Of a stretch of DNA of 64,000 bases, positions 8,452-17,473 are shown one piece after another. The notes under the pieces were generated by a model. The model made no database searches. It was not told the DNA's origin and worked only from the letters and a program-made list of their open reading frames with translations. The translations under genes and the position numbers were made by a program. Every line of letters begins with the position of its first letter. The first letter of the stretch is position 1. The stretch lies in contig CAWACK010000010.1 of NCBI GenBank assembly GCA_963780545.1, forward strand, positions 453,430 to 517,429, read 5' to 3'. The stretch is from UBA8941 sp963780545 (GTDB lineage Archaea > Thermoproteota > Bathyarchaeia > TCS64).

Positions 8452-9372
8452 ATGAGTGAGAATGGCATTCTGTCAAGGTATTGGCTCTGGGAGTTGACTC
8501 GTCCAGCATTTGAGGATTGGCTTCAGAACGACCCCGCACCAGTCGTCATAATCGGAATTGGCGCTATCGAGCAGCACGCAGTCCATCTCCCGCTGGGATG
8601 CGACAGTATCGGTGTTGCAAAGTTCATCCACGATGTAGCGGAGAAGACGAACAGCATCTGTCTCCACCCGACGTGGGCCGGCTACAGTCCCCACCACATG
8701 GAGTTCGCAGGCACCATCACCTACAGCCACGAGACGCTCCTCAACATCCTTCTCGAAACAATCAGGAGCTTAGCTTATCATGGCGTTAAGCGCTTCGTTC
8801 TTATCAATTATCATGGCGGTAACGACAACATAATGAAACTAGCAGCTCAGATTGCGAAGCGTGAGTACCGCGTTATGGTCGCAACCCCAGAAGGCCCCAG
8901 GAACACTGATCTCGCGAAGAAGATTAGGGACCGGATGCAGAGGTATCTTGAGGTCCACAGTTGCGCCCGCGAAACGTCTTACGCGCTCCACTACTTCCCC
9001 GAGTTAGTCGAGATGTGGCGCCTTGAGGGCTGGGAGAACCCCACCCTCATCCCCGATTATCTCCTTGAGTTCCTCAACCCCGATCGCCCAGACTACGAGA
9101 TAGTCAGCCAGATATTCAACGCCAGCATAGGCCCTGACACAAACGACATCACCAAGACCGGCCAGTATAGCATCAATGACCCACGAACGGCGACGAAGGA
9201 GGAGGGCGATGCGATGGCTGCGGAGTCTACCCAGTTCCTCATCGACTTCATAAACACATGGAAGAAGCTACCTGTTCCTCCTGCTTACAAAGATAAGTGC
9301 GAGTGTGGCGACCCAGAGTGTCACGGTGAGCACAATGACGATTCCAACTGCAGCGGAGAGACGCAGCCATGA
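8452..9372 (+). CDS. Creatininase family amidohydrolase with Cys-rich C-terminal tail
   Basis: This creatininase-fold metal-dependent amidohydrolase is about 306 residues from ATG 8452. The metal-site motif is IEQHAVHLPLGCD and NYHGGNDN follows. HSCARETSYA corresponds to the conserved GHAGE.ET region, so one part of the usual metal set differs (AGE becomes ARE). Family members hydrolyse cyclic amides or small amides, including formamidopyrimidines. The frame is open from 8362, but the first 30 residues do not resemble the family. The tail ends with KCECGDPECHGEH and one further Cys, an unusual extension that looks able to bind metal. The stop overlaps the ATG of the second creatininase gene, so both are probably made together and may form mixed oligomers. 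Confidence 0.87.
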   Translation: MSENGILSRYWLWELTRPAFEDWLQNDPAPVVIIGIGAIEQHAVHLPLGCDSIGVAKFIHDVAEKTNSICLHPTWAGYSPHHMEFAGTITYSHETLLNILLETIRSLAYHGVKRFVLINYHGGNDNIMKLAAQIAKREYRVMVATPEGPRNTDLAKKIRDRMQRYLEVHSCARETSYALHYFPELVEMWRLEGWENPTLIPDYLLEFLNPDRPDYEIVSQIFNASIGPDTNDITKTGQYSINDPRTATKEEGDAMAAESTQFLIDFINTWKKLPVPPAYKDKCECGDPECHGEHNDDSNCSGETQP

Positions 9373-10115
9373 CTATGAAGACGATTATGCTTGAAGAACT
9401 CACCTGGCCTCTAGTGGAGAAGGCTCTCAAGGATGGCTATACGACAATACTAGTCCCAGTTGGGTCCATTGAGCAACACGGTCTCCATCTGCCTCTAGCC
9501 ACCGACACTCTGCTTGGCGAGGCCCTCGCAAAGCGCCTCGCGGAGAAGATGGGGAAGACCCTCGTCGCCCCCGTTATACGACCTGGGTGTAGTGTCCACC
9601 ATATGGCCTTTCCAGGCACACTCGACGTTAGTCCAGACACGCTCATGAGGGTCATTAAAGATGTTTGCTTTAGCCTAGATCATCATGGCTTCGAGAACAT
9701 CATCCTCCTACCAAGCCATGGCGGGAACTTCGCCCCAGTCGCGACGGTGACTCAGGACATCGCCCCAAAGCTCAAGGCGAACCTAGTGGCTGTAGGCGAT
9801 CTAATGGGGCTCATAACAAAGATGCAGGAGGCAGCAGCTGAGGTGGGCATCTCACGGGATGCCGTCGGCGGTCATGCCTGTGCAGGTGAGACGAGCATCA
9901 TCCTCGCTTACAGGCCCGACCTCGTCCGCATGAAAGATGCCAAGGTCGGCTACATCGGTCCCTTCACATCTAAATACCAGAGAAAGGGCTTCAGAGCAGT
10001 TACCCCCACAGGCGTCTTGGGCGACCCCCGCCCATCAACGAAGGAGGCTGGTGAACTGATGATCGAAAAGATCACCGACATGTATCTCGCGGCGATCCGG
10101 CGTGAGCTTTCATAG
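9369..10115 (+). CDS. Creatininase family amidohydrolase
   Basis: This 248-residue protein is a standard-length creatininase-family amidohydrolase. Metal ligands are expected in VGSIEQHGLHLPLATD, in LPSHGGNFAP and in VGGHACAGETSI, which is the intact family motif. It starts at ATG 9369 inside the stop region of the preceding paralogue (ATGA), a sign of translational coupling. Both genes differ enough to suggest an old duplication with division of roles, and this copy keeps the complete active site. The natural substrate is unknown. Neighbouring peptidases and PLP enzymes suggest breakdown of cyclic or modified amides from amino acids. Confidence 0.92.
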   Translation: MTMKTIMLEELTWPLVEKALKDGYTTILVPVGSIEQHGLHLPLATDTLLGEALAKRLAEKMGKTLVAPVIRPGCSVHHMAFPGTLDVSPDTLMRVIKDVCFSLDHHGFENIILLPSHGGNFAPVATVTQDIAPKLKANLVAVGDLMGLITKMQEAAAEVGISRDAVGGHACAGETSIILAYRPDLVRMKDAKVGYIGPFTSKYQRKGFRAVTPTGVLGDPRPSTKEAGELMIEKITDMYLAAIRRELS

Positions 10116-10185
10116 ATTGTCTTAAACCTAATTTCACAAAAACCAAAGTTGCATGCGTGTAACAAAGGTTTTGGGGTTAATTCTA

Positions 10186-10627
10186 TTAGGCAACTTTTTC
10201 GGGCTCAGGTGGGTCTGATTTAGTCTCATTTTCCCTCAGGTTACTATCTTTGCTCTCATGAGCCTCACACGGAAGAAAATTGCCCCGACGATCCCGCCTA
10301 TCAACAAACTGAGCACTCTAAAAGACCTATCGATAGCTCCTCAACGAGAGCACATAATAGACAAACCCGAATATGTACGCAAGAATAGCGACTATTGTTC
10401 CATTTGGATATAATCCTTACGAATGACTCTGGCGACTAGGTATCCTCCAAGAAACCCGCCGGCCATGTGGGCAGCATAATATATGTTGTTGAGGATATCA
10501 ATCATCCTAATCTGCTTGCCAAAATCCACCGTAGAGCTATTGCGACAACTTGAGCTGTCAAAAGCACGGTGCCAAATGCTAAGGCGGCACCTGCGAGGTA
10601 GTTCCTGAAGTTGCGCTCACTTTTCAA
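10186..10627 (-). pseudogene. Decayed small multi-pass membrane protein gene
   Basis: No long frame exists here, but successive frames on the minus strand give membrane-protein fragments in the right order. These are NFRNYLAGAALAFGTVLL (start TTG 10627), then IDILNNIYYAAHMAGGFLGG, then GTIVAILAYIFGFVYYVLS, then VLSLLIGGIVGAIFFRVR, and a charged tail ending PPEPEKVA. At least four shifts, of both signs, separate them. The layout (YLAGA near the start, several hydrophobic segments, a charged tail) matches the intact divergent gene at 10727. A TTAAATA box about 30 bases upstream of TTG 10627 remains. It is either a true pseudogene or a stretch of poor sequence. Confidence 0.6.
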
Positions 10628-10726
10628 GACTCATTCAACTGATAGGGCCTCTCTCCTATATTTAACCACGGGGGGCCTTGAGCGTCAAGTTCTTATTTCC
10701 TCCACCACATCTGGTTTTGACCCCTA

Positions 10727-11113
10727 TTGACCGTGATTGAGAGACATCCAACTTTATTCGATTACTTTGCAGGTGCCATATTGATGAATGGGTTAGCGGC
10801 GATGGTACTCCTCCTATCCCAAAGCGGACTACTCTACATTCCCTTATGGTTCTTCTCTGCTGGCATTTCGGCCTACCTCGTTTGCAGGAGAACCACAAAA
10901 CAATACTTAATGGTGGGAATTAAGATCGCCGCACTGTCGATTGTGCTTGGTGTGGTCATAATACCCACTTTCGTTAGCCTCGAACTGCCCCAAATTGTCA
11001 CGGTGCTAATATGTTACTTCGTGGGTAGTGTTGTTGGTGCATATTACGCCCTCAAGCAACAGCTGAGTATGAAAAAACCAACCGCATCGAACCCAACAAC
11101 AGTTGAGCCTTAA
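10727..11113 (+). CDS. Small multi-pass membrane protein, unknown function
   Basis: This 128-residue hydrophobic protein has about four membrane segments, roughly at residues 13-31, 36-50, 60-82 and 86-106, and a short charged, threonine- and proline-rich tail (KKPTASNPTTVEP). I do not recognise a family. The start may be TTG 10727 or GTG 10733; a weak TATA-like stretch near 10692-10700 fits either. It faces the decayed minus-strand gene, whose fragments show the same order of hydrophobic segments, so the two may be paralogues. It is followed 41 bases later by the gene set containing the GlmL-like ATPase, and could be part of it. Confidence 0.6.
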   Translation: MTVIERHPTLFDYFAGAILMNGLAAMVLLLSQSGLLYIPLWFFSAGISAYLVCRRTTKQYLMVGIKIAALSIVLGVVIIPTFVSLELPQIVTVLICYFVGSVVGAYYALKQQLSMKKPTASNPTTVEP

Positions 11114-11154
11114 CTTTAAATCACATACAAGTCGTTAAACAAGCGGCGAAGGGC

Positions 11155-11613
11155 TTGTACTACGATGTTGAGATCACTCCTGAAGAAGAGGCTGAGTTGA
11201 TAGAGCAGGTCGCCAGGAAGATCCACGAATATGGCATGGAAGCAGCGGCCATTCTGCTCTTGGAGAGTAGCAAGCCCCTCGTCTGGATAGGTGGCGAGAT
11301 GGGTAGATTCTTCATATCCCCATTTATCCCCATCCTCAGTGAAGACTGGGGCGTTAAGAGCGAGAAGTTCTTTCTTATATTCGAGAAGAGGGAAAACGTC
11401 GATAAGCTCCTCAAACGATGCGAGGAGCTCGCCCACGAGGAAGACGAGAAGAAAGCCGAGGAAAAAGCCAAAAAGGAGTCGGCGGGGCAAGAAACTGAGC
11501 CCAAGAAGGAGGATTCAGTGGAGCAATCAGTTTCTGGAGCCTCTCCCGGGCAGTCAAAAACGGCGTCGATAAAAGAGGAAAAGAAAGGTTGGAGGAAGTA
11601 TCTCCCCTTCTGA
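11155..11613 (+). CDS. Conserved acidic protein with long charged tail, first of GlmL-like cluster
   Basis: This 152-residue soluble protein has a compact N-terminal half (VEITPEEEAELIEQVARKIH then LLLESSKPLVWIGGEMGRF) and a second half rich in Lys and Glu that is probably disordered. The first half resembles small conserved archaeal proteins of unknown function. The hydrophobic stretch around IGGEMGRFFISPFIPIL is short and may sit against a membrane or a partner. The start TTG 11155 keeps the family-like beginning. It lies 74 bases before the GlmL-like ATPase on the same strand, which argues for a shared job with the ATPase and membrane genes downstream. No enzymatic motif is visible. Confidence 0.65.
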   Translation: MYYDVEITPEEEAELIEQVARKIHEYGMEAAAILLLESSKPLVWIGGEMGRFFISPFIPILSEDWGVKSEKFFLIFEKRENVDKLLKRCEELAHEEDEKKAEEKAKKESAGQETEPKKEDSVEQSVSGASPGQSKTASIKEEKKGWRKYLPF

Positions 11614-11687
11614 AAACCATTAAACGCACTCAATCAACTTTTCAAAAGCCTTTAATCATTGAGTCCTCATCACAATTCAGAATCGTA

Positions 11688-13526
11688 ATGCCTACCCTCA
11701 AGAAACCAGTAGAGGAGATGCAGTATATTCTCGCGACAGACGTTGGTAGCACAACAACCAAGGCACGCTTCTTCCACAAGAAGGACGGCATCTGGCGTTT
11801 CTGGGTCGCCGGCGAAGCTCCTACAACTGTCGAAGCTCCATATGAGGACGTAACACTCGGCGTCCGCAACGCTGTTCGTGAGGTCGAAGAGCTAACAGGC
11901 CATAAGCTCCTTAGCCCAGATGGTAGCGGCCTAATCCTACCGTTCAACGGCGAGCAGGGCGTGGACCTCTACTGTACTACCAGCAGCGCAGGCGGTGGCC
12001 TGCAGATGATGGTCGCCGGTCTCATTAAAAACATGACCGCAGAGAGCGCTAACAGAGCAGCTCTTGGCGCTGGCGCCATAGTAATGGACGTTATCGCTCG
12101 GGACGACGGCAGGCAATCGTACCAGAAGATCCAACGAATTAGGAATCTCCGTCCAGACATGATACTCCTCGCAGGAGGCACCGATGGAGGTGCGGGTCAA
12201 CATGTAATGGAGACTGCGGAGTTAATCAAAGCGGCGGAGCCAAAACCCCGACTTGGCGCAAGCTACAAGCTACCAATCGTCTACGCAGGCAACAAGTCAA
12301 TACGTGGCGACATAGACAAGCTCTTCCAGGGCGAGTTCGCCCTTACCTGCGTCGACAACATCCGCCCAGTCCTCGAACAGGAGAACACTGAACCTGCGCG
12401 CCGCGCAGTTCACGAACTCTTCATGGAGCACGTCATGAGCCACGCACCAGGTTATAACAAGTTAATGCAGTGGACGGACATACCCATCATGCCTACTCCC
12501 GCTGGCGAGGGGATGGCGATGCAGCTCATTGCTGACACTTTCAAGCAGAATGTTCTCGGCGTCGGTCTAGGAGGGGCGACTACAAACGTCTACAGCATCG
12601 TAGATGGGCGCTTCGTCCGCAGCGTCTCCGCCAACCTAGGTATGAGCTACAGTGTCACAAACGTCATGAAGGAAGCCGGGATCAAGAACATAATGCGTTG
12701 GCTCCCCTTTAAACTCGAAGAGGAAGAGATAGCGAGTAGACTGATGAATAAGATGATCAGACCCACGACCATCCCGCAGACTCTAGAGGACCTGATTGTG
12801 GAGCACGCAGTTGCTCGAGAAGCGCTTCGCCTAGGTCTCCAGCACCACCGCACCATTGCCACACGCCTCAAAGGCGTACAGATCCAACGGACCATAAGCG
12901 ACATGTTCGAGCAGTCTGTCGAGGACAGCTACGTCAAAATGATGACCATCGACGTAATCGCTGGTACGGGTGGGCTACTAAGCCACGCCCCGCGCCGCGT
13001 CCAGCCTATGCTCATCTTAAGCGATGCATGGCAACCAGAAGGTGTCACCAGAATGTTCCAGGATAGCGTCTTCATGATGCCCCACCTGGGCGTCACGAGC
13101 ACAGTCTACAGGGATGCAGCATGGAGCATCTTCGACAAAGACTGCCTCGTCAGGATAGGTACAAGCATCGCAGCATCCGGCACAGCCAAGCTAGGTGAAC
13201 CAGTAATGACCGTTGAACTCACCATGCCCGATAGCACCGTGGTAAAGGAGGACATGAAGATGGGGGACATAAAGCTCATACCTCTAGGTGAGGGCCAGGA
13301 GGCGAAGGCGGTGATTCACCCTGCGAAGACATTCGACGTAGGCGAGGGACCGGGCAAGTCGAAGGAGACGACTGTGATAGGCGGAGTAGCAGGTATCATT
13401 CTCGACGCTCGTGGACGCCCCCTAAACCTCCCCGAGGACGCCACCCAGAGAAGGGATGTATTATACAAATGGTTTACCTCCCTCAAATTGTACCCTGAGG
13501 ACTCCCTGAAGGAACTGGTGAAGTAA
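11688..13526 (+). CDS. GlmL/MutL-like ASKHA-fold ATPase
   Basis: The 612-residue protein resembles GlmL (MutL), the actin-like ATPase usually encoded beside glutamate mutase subunits. The N-terminal phosphate-binding motif is ILATDVGSTTTKARFF, followed by CTTSSAGGGLQMMVAGL and later LLAGGTDGGAG, all typical of the family. A further glycine-rich motif, VLGVGLGGATTNVYSIV, lies near residue 310. The frame is open to 11589, but MQYILATDVGS marks the family start and ATG 11688 is best. The B12-dependent mutase subunits GlmS and GlmE are not seen in the window. Instead a barrel-sandwich/KOW-like protein starts two bases after the stop, and four membrane proteins follow. This context suggests a role different from repair of glutamate mutase. 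Confidence 0.85.
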   Translation: MPTLKKPVEEMQYILATDVGSTTTKARFFHKKDGIWRFWVAGEAPTTVEAPYEDVTLGVRNAVREVEELTGHKLLSPDGSGLILPFNGEQGVDLYCTTSSAGGGLQMMVAGLIKNMTAESANRAALGAGAIVMDVIARDDGRQSYQKIQRIRNLRPDMILLAGGTDGGAGQHVMETAELIKAAEPKPRLGASYKLPIVYAGNKSIRGDIDKLFQGEFALTCVDNIRPVLEQENTEPARRAVHELFMEHVMSHAPGYNKLMQWTDIPIMPTPAGEGMAMQLIADTFKQNVLGVGLGGATTNVYSIVDGRFVRSVSANLGMSYSVTNVMKEAGIKNIMRWLPFKLEEEEIASRLMNKMIRPTTIPQTLEDLIVEHAVAREALRLGLQHHRTIATRLKGVQIQRTISDMFEQSVEDSYVKMMTIDVIAGTGGLLSHAPRRVQPMLILSDAWQPEGVTRMFQDSVFMMPHLGVTSTVYRDAAWSIFDKDCLVRIGTSIAASGTAKLGEPVMTVELTMPDSTVVKEDMKMGDIKLIPLGEGQEAKAVIHPAKTFDVGEGPGKSKETTVIGGVAGIILDARGRPLNLPEDATQRRDVLYKWFTSLKLYPEDSLKELVK

Positions 13527-13527
13527 T

Positions 13528-14697
13528 ATGACAACTAAGACACAAGAGCCAAAGAAGAAGGATGACGAGGAGAGCAGCGAAGCCCATGCCTACACGCCGG
13601 GACTCAAGGTGAAGCGAAGTATGACCATCGAGAAACTTCGCCGCCTACCCATCCCCGGTGAGGTCCTCAACAAGATAGGCGACCAGGTCAACTGGGACGC
13701 GAAGGTCGCCCGCACCGAGATAAGCGGCGAACCCGAGATAGTAAAGGTCGCAATGGCCCTCGGAATCGAAGCTGAGGACATAGAACGCTTCATGTTGAAG
13801 AAACCGGGTGACCCAGTCAAGCAGGGCGAGAACATCGCTTTCTACAGCGCTTTCTTTGGCTTGATGAAAAAAAACATCCCGAGCCCGAGAGATGGTGTCA
13901 TCGAGTCCGTCTCTACAGTCACAGGCCAGGTCATAGTCAGGGGAAAACCGATCCCGGTCGAGGTCGAAGCGTACCTCCCGGGCAAGATCGTTGATGTCAT
14001 CCCTCGTGAGGGAGCCGTCGTACAGACCAACGGCGCCTTCATCCAGGGCATATTCGGCATCGGTGGAGAAACCCACGGCGAAATTAAGGTCCTGTCATCC
14101 TCCAACGAGGAGGAGCTGACCCCCGACAAGATCGGCCCAGACTGCAAGGGCAAGATCCTCGTCGGTGGAAGCAGAGTCACCATGGAGGCGATGAAGAAAG
14201 CGAAAGAGGTCGGCGTTTCAGCGATAGTCGTTGGCGGCGTTCGCCACCAGGACCTTACAAGCTTCACAGGTGAAGAGATCGGCGTAGCCATCACGGGCCA
14301 AGAGGAGGTCGGACTAACCCTCATTATTACAGAGGGCTTCGGTAAGATGAACATGAGCGAGAGCACCTTCAAGCTCCTTAAGAGCTTCGAGGGCTACCTC
14401 GCATGCGTCAACGGAGCCACGCAGATAAGGGCAGGGGTGCTGCGACCCGAGATCATCATCCCACACGAGGAGAAGATTGAAGAAAATGTGGAAGCCTTCG
14501 CCATGGGCATGATCCCTGGTACTCCAGTAAGGATCATTCGACAGCCCCACTTTGGGGCCATAGGCGTCGTCGACAGCCTTCCCATTGAGCTGCAGGCGAT
14601 GGAGTCGGAGAGCATGGTCCGCGTCCTCACGGTCAAGCTCCAAGACGGGAAGATTGTCACAGTTCCTCGTGCGAACGTAGAGATAATCGAGGAATAA
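13528..14697 (+). CDS. Barrel-sandwich and KOW-like protein linked to GlmL-like ATPase
   Basis: A 389-residue protein of unknown function. Residues 1-30 are charged and probably disordered. Around residues 90-180 the pattern KKPGDPVKQGENIAFYS then IPSPRDGVIESVSTVTGQ resembles a lipoyl/biotinyl-like barrel-sandwich fold, but there is no MKM lysine site, so a carrier role is unlikely. Residues 205-265 (GKILVGGSRVTMEAMKKA, SAIVVGGVRHQDLTSFTG) look like a small alpha/beta unit. The end (GTPVRIIRQPHFGAIGVV to TVPRANVEIIEE) resembles a KOW/SH3-like barrel. The gene starts two bases after the GlmL-like stop, so both are surely co-transcribed. I infer an adaptor between the ATPase and a membrane assembly. 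Confidence 0.75.
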   Translation: MTTKTQEPKKKDDEESSEAHAYTPGLKVKRSMTIEKLRRLPIPGEVLNKIGDQVNWDAKVARTEISGEPEIVKVAMALGIEAEDIERFMLKKPGDPVKQGENIAFYSAFFGLMKKNIPSPRDGVIESVSTVTGQVIVRGKPIPVEVEAYLPGKIVDVIPREGAVVQTNGAFIQGIFGIGGETHGEIKVLSSSNEEELTPDKIGPDCKGKILVGGSRVTMEAMKKAKEVGVSAIVVGGVRHQDLTSFTGEEIGVAITGQEEVGLTLIITEGFGKMNMSESTFKLLKSFEGYLACVNGATQIRAGVLRPEIIIPHEEKIEENVEAFAMGMIPGTPVRIIRQPHFGAIGVVDSLPIELQAMESESMVRVLTVKLQDGKIVTVPRANVEIIEE

Positions 14698-15186
14698 ACC
14701 TTCTATCTCTTCTTATCTTCCATGTTACATTTTGGTTATTTTTCATTATAGTATTGGGTGGATAAATATAGATCCTAATTGATCTAATGCGATAATAGAA
14801 ATTTATAGGAAAAAACCGAACAAACATCTTCAGGAATGATGAAGTTAATATCGAAATAACTGAAGTGAATTCGATAGTAAAAGATTAATTGTCTGAGCTA
14901 AGATGAAGAATTAACCGAAAAATAATTACTATACATGATCACAAATTAATAAGAAAAGTCTCTTAAACTACCCTTTTTCTAGGGAAAAAGTGAGGTTTTT
15001 ATTGGGAAGTATTAAATATAGATCTATATTACCAGTCTATTTAACCGGAGAAAGGGATCACATTCTCTCTGATCTGAATGGAGTTTAAATAAACCCATGG
15101 AAAACTCGTCGCGAACGCGTCGAGTGATCGAGAGATATGAACCTTTTATCCGTAAAAAAAATGAAATGTAACGGAGAAAAACGAAA
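14698..15186. other. AT-rich intergenic region upstream of membrane gene set
   Basis: About 490 bases without a convincing gene on either strand. The first part is T-rich and could end the preceding transcript. An imperfect inverted repeat, CTCG-T-CGCG-AA-CGCG-T-CGAG, lies at 15105-15124, in contrast to the surrounding AT-rich sequence. TATA-like stretches include GTTTAAATAAA at 15083-15093 and TTTTATCC near 15141. A GGAG 11 bases before the next ATG (15173-15176) could be a ribosome binding site. The region most likely holds the promoter of the four membrane genes. Confidence 0.5.
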
Positions 15187-15978
15187 ATGGGAATACTAGA
15201 AGCCGGCAGACTTGACTCGTTAATCTTGTTGCTGGTCTCTTTGGCCCTGTTCTACTACTTCACGTTGCAGGTTAAAGGTGGCAAAAAGTTCAAGGTACGA
15301 ACTTTCCCTGCGGTTACCGCTGTACCCGAAGCGGTTGGTAGGGCAGCGGAGATGGGTAAGCCAATATACTTCACAACCGGATACGGCATGACGACACTGA
15401 ACAATCAGCTGAACGGTCCACAGACCTTATCGGGGGTAAGTATACTCTCCTATGTCACCAGACTATGCGCGAGGAGTGGCGTCAGGATAAACTATTTCAC
15501 GCCTATCGCGGATTCACTTCCTCTAGTCACGGAGACTATGAGGACCGCTTACCTAGCTGAAGGAAAAGCCGAAGAATTCGACCCAACTGCACAGATTAAT
15601 TTCCAAGAGGAACAGGATTCATATCTGACCACCTCACTAGGCTGGATACAGCGCAATAGACCAGCATCATGCTTCCTGTTGGGAGGCTTCTACTACGAGT
15701 CGGTGGTACTGGGGGAAGCTGGTAACACTATAGGTGCGATGCAAATCTCAGGGACGGCAAACTCAGCTCAGCTACCCTTCCTAGTCGCGACGTGCGACTA
15801 CACACTCATCATGGAGGAATTGTATGCTGCGAGTGCTGAGATCTCGGAGAACGAGGAAATGCTCGGTACATTACGCGGGGAAGACCTAATAAAATTTGTT
15901 GTACTTGCACTACTCGGTGTCGGATTCATAATCGCCTTCACAGGAAGCACCTTCCTGATTAACCTTCTAAAGGTGTAA
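15187..15978 (+). CDS. Membrane-anchored protein with soluble domain, DUF6754-like
   Basis: This 263-residue protein has an N-terminal membrane segment (LILLLVSLALFYYFTL, residues 12-27) and a C-terminal one (FVVLALLGVGFIIAFTG, about 236-252). Between them is an alpha/beta domain of roughly 200 residues containing GKPIYFTTGYGMTTLNNQ and TIGAMQISGTANSAQLPFLV. From memory it resembles proteins annotated DUF6754, found in some archaea and Chloroflexi; I cannot verify this here. It is the first of four closely spaced membrane genes (gap of 6 bases to the next), and a GGAG sits upstream of its ATG. Anchoring at both ends suggests the domain is part of a membrane complex. Confidence 0.75.
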   Translation: MGILEAGRLDSLILLLVSLALFYYFTLQVKGGKKFKVRTFPAVTAVPEAVGRAAEMGKPIYFTTGYGMTTLNNQLNGPQTLSGVSILSYVTRLCARSGVRINYFTPIADSLPLVTETMRTAYLAEGKAEEFDPTAQINFQEEQDSYLTTSLGWIQRNRPASCFLLGGFYYESVVLGEAGNTIGAMQISGTANSAQLPFLVATCDYTLIMEELYAASAEISENEEMLGTLRGEDLIKFVVLALLGVGFIIAFTGSTFLINLLKV

Positions 15979-15984
15979 TGAAAA

Positions 15985-16632
15985 ATGTCTGAAACATACA
16001 AACGTGAGTTGGTCTTCATTGTCGCAGCGATAGCCGCTGTAATAGCGATGGTATCATACTACTTCACGGGCATAAGTGCAACCGGAACCGTAGCCGACGA
16101 GATCTACAATTGGGCCCTCATCATTCAATTGATGGCTATAGGTCTGGGTGCCATAAACTTGATTCAGCTCCACTACAGACATGTTAGTAGGAGAACCAAA
16201 GGTCTCTGGCCCTATAGTGTCTGGTTCTTGGTGTTCTTCGTCATATTGATGATCTTTGGTCTGATGTATATCGCGACTGGTGTGGAAAACTACTTTTACA
16301 GTTGGACATTTAATTATATCTACACCAGCCTGAGTTCAACTCTATACGCAATTACGGGTTTCTACATATTCTCAGCTGCTTACAGGGCGTTCCGTGCTAG
16401 AAACATCGATGCTACACTTCTCCTAGTTGCGGGCTGCTTCGTAATGCTCGCCAATGCGCCAATTGGAGAGGTCATATGGTCGGGATTCCCCACAATTGGG
16501 AACTGGTTGAACAGTTCTGGACAGATTCCCGCGATGAGGTCATTTATAATAACTGGTGCTCTCGGTGTCTTAGCGTTCGGGTTTAGAGCCCTCTTAGGAA
16601 AGGAGAGAGGGTTCTACGCGGGGGTAGAGTAA
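15985..16632 (+). CDS. Six-span membrane protein of the DUF6754-like cluster
   Basis: A 215-residue integral membrane protein with about six hydrophobic segments, near residues 8-28, 41-62, 75-97, 108-130, 141-158 and 187-205. Charged loops such as HYRHVSRRTKG and RAFRARNIDA lie between them. No transporter or enzyme motif is recognised. Only six bases separate it from the preceding gene and one from the next, so the four genes are almost certainly one transcript. It is likely a membrane core subunit for the two doubly anchored soluble-domain proteins encoded on each side. Confidence 0.75.
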   Translation: MSETYKRELVFIVAAIAAVIAMVSYYFTGISATGTVADEIYNWALIIQLMAIGLGAINLIQLHYRHVSRRTKGLWPYSVWFLVFFVILMIFGLMYIATGVENYFYSWTFNYIYTSLSSTLYAITGFYIFSAAYRAFRARNIDATLLLVAGCFVMLANAPIGEVIWSGFPTIGNWLNSSGQIPAMRSFIITGALGVLAFGFRALLGKERGFYAGVE

Positions 16633-16633
16633 A

Positions 16634-17473
16634 ATGAGCAATAAATCTATCTGGGATACGTTACAGAACGCCGATAAGAGGATCTTTTACTGGATTCTCT
16701 TCATCTGTTTAATGGTTCCCTATGTCCACCCATTAGGTCTACCCGTAACGGTAACAGCATCGACCCAATCATACTACAACAAACTTAACTCTCTTCCAGC
16801 TGGCTCAGTCGTTCTTCTAAGCATCAACTCAGGTGTAAGCGCATGGGGCGACTGTCTCCCGGCGATGGTTGCGACAGTCAAACTCTTGGTGAAAAATAAC
16901 GACAAAATTGTCGTCTGGGGCATGGGTCAGGTAGATATAGACCTTACGTGGGCGAAGATAATGTCTGAGGTACCCGCCCTCGGAACGACATACAAGTATG
17001 GACAGGACTTCGTATACTTCGGTTATCTCCCCACCCAAGAGACTACGATTGGTCTGCTCGCGAGTAGCATTTCGAGTGTATTCAGCACAGACAAGTATGG
17101 TACGGCAATCGCCGACATTCCCATGATGAAAAACATCAGCGGTGCTAAAGATATCGCAGCTGTGTGTACGAGCGATACAGGAGACTGTCAAACTTACTAC
17201 GTAAAGCTCTGGAAAGACGGGGCGACTAACACTCCAGTCGCGGAACTCGGCATAGCCATGAATAAGTCAGGCGACATGCCTTACTTCCTCTCTGGCGAAG
17301 AGTTCGGTCTCGTCGCTGGCTCCAGAGGTGGTGCAGAGCTCGAGAAGCTGGTGGGTGCTCTAGGAGACGGAACGACAACCATGGACTCCATCAACATCTC
17401 ACACCTACTCATCATTCTGGCGATCATACTTGCGAATGTAGGATACTTCGCAACGAGGGGGGAGAAGAAATGA
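16634..17473 (+). CDS. Membrane-anchored protein with soluble alpha/beta domain
   Basis: This 279-residue protein has one membrane segment near the start (FYWILFICLMVPYVHPLGL, about residues 18-36) and one at the end (LLIILAIILANVGYFA, about 256-271). The central domain contains PAGSVVLLSINSGVSAWGD and KIVVWGMGQVDIDLTWAK, alternating strands and helices as in a Rossmann-like fold. It ends with GLVAGSRGGAELEKLVGALG. The layout copies that of the DUF6754-like protein two genes upstream, so they may be distant relatives forming a heteromeric pair. The last four bases overlap the next start codon. No catalytic motif is evident. Confidence 0.72.
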   Translation: MSNKSIWDTLQNADKRIFYWILFICLMVPYVHPLGLPVTVTASTQSYYNKLNSLPAGSVVLLSINSGVSAWGDCLPAMVATVKLLVKNNDKIVVWGMGQVDIDLTWAKIMSEVPALGTTYKYGQDFVYFGYLPTQETTIGLLASSISSVFSTDKYGTAIADIPMMKNISGAKDIAAVCTSDTGDCQTYYVKLWKDGATNTPVAELGIAMNKSGDMPYFLSGEEFGLVAGSRGGAELEKLVGALGDGTTTMDSINISHLLIILAIILANVGYFATRGEKK

